Shown: positions 13,732 through 18,729 of the stretch, piece by piece
Layout of the letters: every line of letters begins with the position of its first letter
How positions within the stretch are numbered: position 1 is the stretch's first letter
From: Planctomycetota bacterium
GTDB taxonomy: Bacteria; Planctomycetota; UBA1135; GCA-002686595
Direction of reading: 5' to 3'
Assembly: GCA_022447405.1 (NCBI GenBank)
Contig: JAKVCE010000012.1
Span: 1 to 18,729 of the forward strand
Length of the DNA: 18,729 bases
The notes under the pieces: generated by a model
The model's database searches: none
What the model was told of the DNA's origin: nothing
Seen by the model: only the letters and a program-made list of their open reading frames with translations
Position numbers and translations under genes: made by a program

Positions 13732-15675
13732 ATGGACCACAAGCATCTCTCAGACATGAAGCTCTCAGACCAACACCTCTCACTTCGCTCCCTCCTCTTC
13801 AGCTTGAGCTCCGCCTCCCTGGTGGTGCTCTTCGCAGGTCTCGCCCAGGCGCAGAGCCCGGGCGACGGTGACCCCGCGACGCTGCGAGCGGCCCGGATGG
13901 TCCTCGCGACGACGGACTCAGACATGGATGGACTGATCTCCAAGAGAGAGGCTGACGCCGCGGGGATCCCGGAGCGTGAGTTCGCTGCGCGAGATAAGGA
14001 CAAGAGCGGCTCGTGGACTGGAGAAGAGTTCCTCCTCTACTACCACGGGCTCTTGAAGAACTCAGGCAAGCAGCCCGACAAGGCCTTCGACGACGAGGTG
14101 ACTCGCATCGAGGCGGTCCGGCGAGCGCAAGAGGAGGAGCTGAGGCGCGCGCAGGAGCGGCTCCGTAAGCAGAAGGTGCGAGAGGAGGCCGCAGCCAAGG
14201 CCAAGGCCGCAGAGGAAGCGGCGAAGCAAGCGGCTGGTGCCGACGCAGGCGGTGAGACGGAGAGCATCGAGGAGAAGCTCAGGCGAGCTAGGGAGGCGCT
14301 GAAGGATCGCTCCAAGCGAGCTGGCTCAGACCGAGACGCCTATGAGCGCAAGGTCGGTGAGCTGAGTGAGCGCGCGCGCGGCGCGAACGATGGTACGAGC
14401 GACGCTGGTGAGACCGCAGAAGAGGACTGGGCGGTCAAGCTGCGTCGCGCCCGCGCCGCCCTGGAGCGTCGCGCGAAGGAGGGGCGCTGGAGCCGTGAGC
14501 AGTTGGAGGCGGCAGACCTGCGCCTCATCGAGCGAGCCCGCGCCGCAGAGCAGGGCGTCGACTTGACCCAGCTCCCCGCCCCTGTGCGCTCCAAGTATGA
14601 GCGCGCGCTCGTCGCTCTCTCGGAGCGCGCGCAGTCTGGCGGCTGGTCTCGTGAGAAGTACGAGGCCGAGCTCGCTGACCTCCTCGCGCGCGCCAAGGAC
14701 GAGCTCGACAATGGACGCGCGGGCGACCCCACGGCAGGACCCTCAGCGGGGGAGCTGACGCAGGCACGCCGCACCTATGAGCGCGCCCTCGCGGCCCTGG
14801 ATGAGCGCGCGAAGGCGGGCGGTTGGAGCCGCGAGCGGTACGAGGCTGAGCGCGAGGAGCTGGCCGAGCGCTTGAAGATCCAAGACTCGAGCGGCGATGC
14901 GGGCTCCTCAGAGCCGGCCGGTGACGAGACCTCAGAGGTGCGCGCGAAGGTTGAGAGGGCCCAGGACGCCCTCGATGAACGCGCTCGCCGCGCCGACATG
15001 GACCGAAAAGAGCACCAGCGGATCTCGGAGGAGCTCTACCGGCGCGCGCGCTCGAGCATGAACACCGAGCTCCTCTGCCTGCAGGAGGAGGACCCGCTGC
15101 GGACAAAGCATACGCGCGCCATGGAGGCGTTGATCCGTCGGGCCCAGAGCGCGGAGATGACCCGCGCGGCCTTCGAGTCAGAGCGTGATCAGCTCTTGCA
15201 GCGCGCGAGGCTCGCGATAGAGGCGCGGAACGCAGACGCGGAGGCCGGGCATGATGTGCCGAAGGCGAGCCAGGCGGACTTCGACGGCGCGAGCGACGCC
15301 CTCGTCGCTGCGATGAGGAGCGCCCCCGCTGACGTCCGCACGAAGTACGGCAGAGCGATGCTGGCGCTCATCGCGCGCGCACAGAAGGCCGAGATGAGCC
15401 GCGCTGCCTTCGAGCATGAGCGCGATCAGTTGATCGCTCGTGCCAAGCAGGAGGCCCTCGCTGGGGCGGCTTCGCAGGCTGATTTTGACGCAGCCGAGAA
15501 GAGCATGGGAGAGGTCGTCGCAGGGCAAGCGGGTGAACTACGCAGCAAGCACCAGCGCGCGATGAACGCGCTCATCTCCCGGGCGCAGGATGCGGGCATG
15601 TCTCGCGAGGCCTTCGAGCGTCAGCGCGATGAGCTCTTGAGCCGCGCGCGGCGCGAAGCTCGGGCAGGCGGCTGA
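13732..15675 (+). CDS. Exported EF-hand protein with eight helical-hairpin repeats
   Basis: A 647-residue protein I cannot name. The N-terminus has a signal peptide (hydrophobic core about 20-38, likely cleaved after AQA at 38-40), so it is exported. Two calcium-binding EF-hand loops follow: D62-S-D64-M-D66-G to E73, and D88-K-D90-K-S92-G to E99. Residues about 120-170 form a charged Glu/Arg/Lys/Ala coiled coil. Residues about 180-640 contain eight copies of a roughly 37-residue motif of the form RA..AL..RA....(S/T/D)R..(F/Y)E....(E/D)L..RA, whose helix-turn-helix layout resembles SHOCT-type modules. The product is Arg/Glu/Ala-rich and probably an elongated helical envelope or surface protein that responds to calcium (inference). 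The ATG at 13732 has no strong Shine-Dalgarno; ATG 13756 is an alternative. The upstream gap has a sigma-54-like motif. Confidence 0.85.
   Translation: MDHKHLSDMKLSDQHLSLRSLLFSLSSASLVVLFAGLAQAQSPGDGDPATLRAARMVLATTDSDMDGLISKREADAAGIPEREFAARDKDKSGSWTGEEFLLYYHGLLKNSGKQPDKAFDDEVTRIEAVRRAQEEELRRAQERLRKQKVREEAAAKAKAAEEAAKQAAGADAGGETESIEEKLRRAREALKDRSKRAGSDRDAYERKVGELSERARGANDGTSDAGETAEEDWAVKLRRARAALERRAKEGRWSREQLEAADLRLIERARAAEQGVDLTQLPAPVRSKYERALVALSERAQSGGWSREKYEAELADLLARAKDELDNGRAGDPTAGPSAGELTQARRTYERALAALDERAKAGGWSRERYEAEREELAERLKIQDSSGDAGSSEPAGDETSEVRAKVERAQDALDERARRADMDRKEHQRISEELYRRARSSMNTELLCLQEEDPLRTKHTRAMEALIRRAQSAEMTRAAFESERDQLLQRARLAIEARNADAEAGHDVPKASQADFDGASDALVAAMRSAPADVRTKYGRAMLALIARAQKAEMSRAAFEHERDQLIARAKQEALAGAASQADFDAAEKSMGEVVAGQAGELRSKHQRAMNALISRAQDAGMSREAFERQRDELLSRARREARAGG
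14269..15651 (+). repeat. Eight-copy helical-hairpin protein repeat
   Basis: Copies begin near protein residues 180, 234, 286, 346, 404, 457, 536 and 604. Each has KLRRARAAL / KYERALVAL / KHTRAMEAL-type first helices, a turn such as GGWSRE or AEMSRA, and a second helix ending in LL.RA. Copies 3 and 4 are closest to each other (GGWSREKYEAE and GGWSRERYEAE), as are 6, 7 and 8 (RAMxALIxRAQ, xMxRxAFE). The linkers before copies 7 and 8 share SQADFD. This points to repeated internal duplication at different ages. Confidence 0.85.
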
Positions 15676-15696
15676 GTCAGCGCGGTCCCTGCTGAG

Positions 15697-15708
15697 CGCT
15701 CGCGAGCG
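15697..15708. other. 12-bp palindrome between convergent genes
   Basis: CGCTCGCGAGCG is a perfect 12-bp palindrome in the 41-nt gap between the stops of the EF-hand gene and the M14-like gene. It lacks a T-run, so it is at best a weak bidirectional transcription barrier. It shares CGCTCGCG with the palindrome before larB. Confidence 0.3.
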
Positions 15709-15716
15709 AGCGTCGA

Positions 15717-16511
15717 TCAGGGGTAGCTTCCACCGAGGGCGTCGAAGCCCGCGATGATCGCTTCTCGCACGCTCGCGGCGTCCTGGTCTCGGCGCACCCG
15801 GAGGTTCAAGACGGGGATGCCGCGGTCCTTGCCGAGGGCAGAGCCCATGGAGCCCGAGAAGGCGTAGCCCTGGTCACCCAAGAGCGTCCAGCGGTCGTCA
15901 GCGGAGGCCGCGCCCCGCACGAATTGCATCCCGTAGGCGTCAGAGGGACCGTCTCCGTCCAGGAAGGGCCCAGCTAGGGCCGACTGAAGGACCACGACGA
16001 GGTCGGGTCGGAATCTCAGGACGTCATCCCAGAAGGCCTTCGTCTCCGGCTCAGAGAGCGGGCTCATGCCGTGGCGGGCTGAGGGCTTGAAGTCTTCAGA
16101 GGGGAAGTTGCGGTCGATGTCGACCTGGTTGGCGTTGCAGAAGAGCCCCCTCGCCGTCCCGTCGGGGTTGAGGTCTCTCAGCATGCGCACGGTCATGCGT
16201 CGCTTCGTAGAGGGCCTCCTGAAGAAGGACGAGAGCTCATCGGTGGGGCGCAAGGCCGGGGGTTCACCGTGGACGCCTCCGACGACGTAGATCTTGATGG
16301 GCCCCTCGCCGTGGTCCTCTACGAGGAGCGGCCGACCCTCTTTGGACTTACCGATGCTGCCCTTCGTGACGCGCACCTCAGCGACGTCCTGTTGTGAGAC
16401 GAACTCTCGCAAAGCAGCCGAGACGGTCTCACTTCCCTCGCTCGTGGGGACGAGCAGGGGGACAACAGCGCCGCCCGCGAGGAACGCGAAGATCAGTACC
16501 CAGGGTCTCAC
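15717..16511 (-). CDS. Exported M14-fold carboxypeptidase-like protein, likely inactive
   Basis: A 264-residue protein with an N-terminal hydrophobic signal segment (about 3-20). The fold is recognisable as zinc carboxypeptidase family M14, closest in style to murein-peptide amidase (MpaA-like) proteins: SIGKSKEGRPLLV, VVGGVHGEPPAL (76-87), LRDLNPDGTARG (111-122), VDIDRNFP (130-137) and RPDLVVVLQ. Key residues are missing: the zinc-binding HxxE reads H81-G-E-P84, the third zinc ligand His reads Q176, and the catalytic Glu of the final strand motif reads R238 in VLNLRV. The Arg-Asn substrate pair (R134, N135) remains. It may bind peptide or sugar without cutting. The GTG start at 16511 is supported by AAGGAGA 3 nt upstream. 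It is separated from the next minus-strand gene by a non-coding gap of 386 nt. Confidence 0.78.
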   Translation of the reverse strand: MRPWVLIFAFLAGGAVVPLLVPTSEGSETVSAALREFVSQQDVAEVRVTKGSIGKSKEGRPLLVEDHGEGPIKIYVVGGVHGEPPALRPTDELSSFFRRPSTKRRMTVRMLRDLNPDGTARGLFCNANQVDIDRNFPSEDFKPSARHGMSPLSEPETKAFWDDVLRFRPDLVVVLQSALAGPFLDGDGPSDAYGMQFVRGAASADDRWTLLGDQGYAFSGSMGSALGKDRGIPVLNLRVRRDQDAASVREAIIAGFDALGGSYP

Positions 16512-16584
16512 TTGTCTCCTTCTCTCATGATTGAGCGGAGGCCCGTTCCACTGAGGTCCTGCGACCGCCCCCGCCTTAATGACT

Positions 16585-16765
16585 AGCTAAGCCGGAGAGA
16601 GGTCCGTGACCGGGCAGGAAAACCCGGAAGAGCCTCTCCCAACTCCGAGTGGAGTGGGGACGTAGCGGGGTCGAATTGGGGGACGGTGCCGGCGGTGTGT
16701 GGGATGACCGGCCATCCAGCTAGGTGATTGATGGCAGGTCTCTGACCTCCAGACTAGCCTTAGCT
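16585..16765. ncRNA. Candidate structured RNA or leader, strand unknown
   Basis: AGCTAAG (16585-16591) pairs with CTTAGCT (16759-16765) across 181 nt. Inside lie GGAGAG/CTCTCC (16594-16599 with 16634-16639) enclosing CCGGG/CCCGG (16610-16614 with 16623-16627), ACTCC-GAGT-GGAGT (16642-16655), GCCATC/GATGGC (16711-16716 with 16730-16735) and AGGTC-TCT-GACCT (16736-16748). Some helices compete. The minus strand would make this the 5' leader of the M14-like gene; the plus strand would make it a free small RNA. I could not match it to SRP RNA, 6S RNA, tmRNA, RNase P or a riboswitch I know. Chance pairing in GC-rich DNA is possible. Confidence 0.28.
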
Positions 16766-16862
16766 CGTCTCTTCCTTCTCCCTACCGCCGCTCGTCGTCA
16801 TAAGCCCCCAAAAAACGAGGGGTTCCAAGCAAAACGCAATCACCTTTTATTTTGAAAGGTCG

Positions 16863-16889
16863 ATCAAAAATGGCGTCATTACGCCCATT
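16863..16889 (-). terminator. Intrinsic terminator after the rpsT-unknown gene pair
   Basis: On the minus strand GGCGT-AATG-ACGCC forms a perfect 5-bp stem (extendable by AT pairs with one bulged base) followed directly by ATTTTTGATC. It lies 12 nt after the stop of the 114-residue gene, the right place and orientation for a Rho-independent terminator. Confidence 0.65.
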
Positions 16890-16897
16890 CTCGGCCC

Positions 16898-17242
16898 TCA
16901 GCAGACGCGGCGGTGCAGGAGAAGCATGAACTCTTGCACGTTGGCCTTGTCGCGCTTCATCAAGCCTGTCTCTGTCTCAGAGCGCACCCGTACAGTGGAG
17001 GTGGGGAGGTCCTCCGGCCCCTCGACCTCAATCGTGATCTTCGAGGGTCCACGCAGAAAGCCGCCCTCAAGGGTGCAATGCATCGTGGTGGACTCCTCAT
17101 CAGCCGAGTCGAGCTTCCACGAGGAGAGGTCGTCTACTAGCTCCCTCGCGGCGCCAAACAGGTGCTCCTTCCGCATGGGGACACGGAGCGGCTGCAGGCG
17201 TTCGTTGGAGTGCCCCTCGTCGGTCTGAAACGACCCGGCCAT
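16898..17242 (-). CDS. Hypothetical protein, 114 residues, downstream of rpsT
   Basis: I do not recognise this protein. It has no signal peptide or membrane segment, so it is probably cytoplasmic. The N-terminal third is polar; the rest alternates in a way that suggests beta strands (TTMHCTLEGG, SKITIEVEG, STVRVRSET) and then a C-terminal helix (KANVQEFMLLLHRRVC). A small single-domain fold is likely. The ATG at 17242 is preceded by GAGAAGAG as a close ribosome binding site and lies 13 nt after the rpsT stop, so it is co-transcribed with rpsT. An intrinsic terminator follows 12 nt after the stop. The shared transcript suggests expression with ribosome production, but function cannot be inferred from that alone. 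Confidence 0.7.
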   Translation of the reverse strand: MAGSFQTDEGHSNERLQPLRVPMRKEHLFGAARELVDDLSSWKLDSADEESTTMHCTLEGGFLRGPSKITIEVEGPEDLPTSTVRVRSETETGLMKRDKANVQEFMLLLHRRVC

Positions 17243-17255
17243 CTCTTCTCGCAGC

Positions 17256-17501
17256 CTACTTGGCCGCGCGGGAGAGCTGACCCTTAACGCGCGCAGCGGC
17301 GTTCGCGTGGATCAGGTTCTTCTTAGCAGCCTTGTCGACCCGCTTCATGGCGTTCGGGAGGGCCTTTTTGGCAGCCTCGGGGCTCTCCGCGTTGAGGACG
17401 CCCTTGACGGCGGTCCGCATGGCGGTGGTGATCGCCTTGTTGTGGAGGCGACGGGCTTCGTCGCGCTTGACGACCTTGGTGGCTTGTTTGGTGTTGGGCA
17501 T
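17256..17501 (-). CDS. rpsT: 30S ribosomal protein bS20
   Basis: A small basic protein that binds 16S rRNA in the body of the 30S subunit. It has 81 residues, slightly shorter than the usual 86-90. The S20 signature is visible: NTKQATKVVKRDEARRLHNK at the N-terminus, MRTAVKGV in the middle, DKAAKKNLIHANAAARVKGQL near the end, split into two long helices rich in Lys and Ala. The ATG at 17501 follows the TPR gene stop by 3 nt with no strong Shine-Dalgarno, which suggests coupling to the upstream gene. In many bacteria rpsT is monocistronic with its own promoters, so this position is unusual. The 114-residue gene follows after 13 nt. Confidence 0.94.
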   Translation of the reverse strand: MPNTKQATKVVKRDEARRLHNKAITTAMRTAVKGVLNAESPEAAKKALPNAMKRVDKAAKKNLIHANAAARVKGQLSRAAK

Positions 17502-17504
17502 GGG

Positions 17505-18729
17505 TTACTTAAAGCTCTCCATCTTCTGGGCGACGTCTCGGTACGAGATGTCCACTTCGAATACCTGGGAATAGTAGGAGCGAGCCTCTTCGGTCTCGCC
17601 AGCCGCCTCCGCGATGGAGGCGAGATTATACAGGATCTCCTTGCCGCGGTCGTCAAGACGGGCCCCGTCTTGCAGGGCTTGCTTGAATTCCTTGCGGGCG
17701 AGGTCGCTGAAGCCCTTCGCGTGGAAGGCCTGGCCTAGGTAGAAACGGGCGTCACGCTCCGTGCGGGGGTCGCTCGTGACCTGCTGGAGCTCGGAGATCG
17801 CCTCGTCGTGGTCTCCTGAGCGCAGGAGCTTCTTGGCGAGCTCCAGGCGCAGGCCGGAGTCTCCTGGCCTGAAGGTGAGCAGGCTCTGGGCGAGGGAGAT
17901 CTCGAAGGCCTTGAGCTCTGCCTCGACGGCGTTGGCGCGCTCGGAGTCTTCGAGCTTGTCCGCCTTGGCGATGCGCTTCTTGAGCACCTTCACCTTGAGC
18001 TGGCCGTGCTCATTGGCGAGGTCGAAGGAGTCGCGGCGGTACTCCATCGCGCGCTCAAGGAACTCGAGCGCGGCCTCATGATCACCGAGCTTTCGGTGGT
18101 GCTCTCCGATCTCTTTGAGCAGGTCGGGGTCTGACGCGCTCTCAGCGAGGCGACCCTCGAGCCGCTCGAGCTCTTTGCGCAGCTCGTCTTCGCTCTTGTG
18201 GATGCGTTGGCCCCGCTCGAGCGAGGCGGCCTCTTCCTTGTCCTTGATCTGCTCGCGGCTGTGTCCGACCGACTCGTAGCGTCCTTGAGAGAGGGCCGTC
18301 TCTGCCGCGAGGTCTTTGCGGGCCTTGATGGCGTCTTGGTCACGCGGATCGATCTCGAGCGCGCGCTCATAGAACTCGAGCGCTCTCATGTGATCGCCCG
18401 TGCGATACATCATCGCGCCAGCGCGCCGCAGGCCCTCGCTGTTCTTCGGCGCGATCTCTGCGATGAACTCATAGACCGCGCACGCGGAGTGGAAGTGCTC
18501 AGCGTTCTCGCAGCACTCTCCCAAGAGCAAGTTCGCCGTAACGTCCAGGGGGTTTCCGGCGAGGTACTTCTCCAGGCTCTTGATCGCCGAGTCCCAGCGC
18601 TTGGCCTTTGCCATGGTCTTCGCCGCCGCCAGCGGGCCAGCCCCGCCGATCTTGGCGAAGAGCTTCCCGCCCTTTTTATGCTCGGAGCGCAGCTTCAAAG
18701 CCTTGCGCAGGCCGGCTCGCGCCTCACCT
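17505..18729 (-). CDS. Tetratricopeptide-repeat protein, 5' end outside window
   Basis: The frame is open to the right edge. The first possible start inside is TTG 18698, but the codons before it read GEARAGLRKA without a stop, so the true start is probably beyond the window. TPR units are clear in the first third (WDSAIKSLEKYLAGNP, FHSACAVYEFIAEIAPKN, MRALEFYERALEIDPRD), after a charged, probably coiled-coil segment in the middle (HEAALEFLERAMEYRRD), and near the C-terminus (HDEAISELQQVTSDPRT, FSDLARKEFKQALQDG, TEEARSYYSQVFEVD). No signal peptide or enzyme domain is visible. TPR arrays mediate protein-protein contacts, and the partner is unknown. The stop lies 3 nt before rpsT, so the two share a transcript. 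Confidence 0.85.
   Translation of the reverse strand, partial: GEARAGLRKALKLRSEHKKGGKLFAKIGGAGPLAAAKTMAKAKRWDSAIKSLEKYLAGNPLDVTANLLLGECCENAEHFHSACAVYEFIAEIAPKNSEGLRRAGAMMYRTGDHMRALEFYERALEIDPRDQDAIKARKDLAAETALSQGRYESVGHSREQIKDKEEAASLERGQRIHKSEDELRKELERLEGRLAESASDPDLLKEIGEHHRKLGDHEAALEFLERAMEYRRDSFDLANEHGQLKVKVLKKRIAKADKLEDSERANAVEAELKAFEISLAQSLLTFRPGDSGLRLELAKKLLRSGDHDEAISELQQVTSDPRTERDARFYLGQAFHAKGFSDLARKEFKQALQDGARLDDRGKEILYNLASIAEAAGETEEARSYYSQVFEVDISYRDVAQKMESFK

Larger units (their letters stand above)
16512..16897. other. Non-coding gap of 386 nt
   Basis: No gene-like reading frame is seen. The part at 16585-16765 is dense in inverted repeats (entered separately). The part at 16800-16885 is clearly more AT-rich than the surroundings and contains the terminator of the upstream minus-strand gene plus a small ACCTTT/AAAGGT repeat at 16841-16859. 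It may also carry the promoter for the M14-like gene, but no clear -35/-10 pair was found. Confidence 0.7.

Noticed and set aside
13511..13783. Minus-strand open frame of 90 codons in the divergent gap
   Set aside because: Composition is not gene-like, it has no ribosome binding site and overlaps inverted repeats and the start of the EF-hand gene.
16669..16680. GGTCGAATT, similar to a tRNA T-loop
   Set aside because: The flanking bases cannot form the T stem and no acceptor, D or anticodon arms are present.
16585..16700. Possible riboswitch (cyclic-di-GMP, glycine or SAM type) or SRP RNA
   Set aside because: Short stretches looked similar, but the conserved core sequences of these families are missing.
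16804..16822. CCCC-N-GGGG stem as a terminator
   Set aside because: The stem is only 4 bp and no T-run follows on either strand; the element at 16863-16889 is a better terminator.
1..18729. CRISPR arrays, insertion sequences, attachment sites or toxin-antitoxin pairs
   Set aside because: No regularly spaced direct repeats, transposase, integrase or toxin-like genes were seen on either strand.

Overview
The window is GC-rich, gene-dense bacterial DNA with many GTG and TTG starts and very short or overlapping gene junctions. Almost everything is chromosomal housekeeping. I see no insertion sequence, phage gene, CRISPR array, tRNA or rRNA gene. The exported EF-hand protein, the TPR protein, the HAMP/SpoIIE-type regulator and the LarB, MazG-like and split-transketolase set would fit a Planctomycetota-like or other deep-branching Gram-negative lineage. 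That placement is a guess from style, because no phylogenetic marker was aligned.

Region 1 (1-7229, plus strand) is a compact cluster. It holds the 3' end of an ftsK-like gene with a long acidic tract and a C-terminal winged helix, then rimO, pgsA, pgpA, a HAMP/SpoIIE-type phosphatase-like protein, a small MazG-like protein and priA. The rimO-pgsA-pgpA junctions overlap by 4 nt. The ftsK-rimO-pgsA order is conserved in many bacteria and supports the FtsK call.

Region 2 (7232-13406, minus strand) converges on priA with 2 nt between the stop codons. In transcription order it reads transketolase C-terminal subunit, transketolase N-terminal subunit, ctpA-like S41 protease, tsaD, then larB and carA. 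An 87-nt gap before larB carries a plausible promoter followed by a perfect 18-bp palindrome.

Region 3 (13407-15675) is a 325-nt divergent intergenic region with two long hairpins and a sigma-54-like promoter. It precedes a plus-strand gene for an exported protein with two EF-hands and eight copies of a helical-hairpin repeat.

Region 4 (15717-18729, minus strand) reads, in transcription order, a TPR gene cut by the window edge, rpsT (ribosomal protein S20) and an unknown 114-residue protein ending at an intrinsic terminator. Then come a non-coding gap of about 390 nt rich in inverted repeats and an M14-fold carboxypeptidase-like protein that has lost its zinc ligands.

I did not find a complete new multi-gene system. 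The best leads are the repeat protein, the two apparent pseudoenzymes (PP2C-like and M14-like), the acidic FtsK variant with a changed recognition helix, the candidate operator before larB-carA, the reversed transketolase gene order and the structured gap at 16585-16765.
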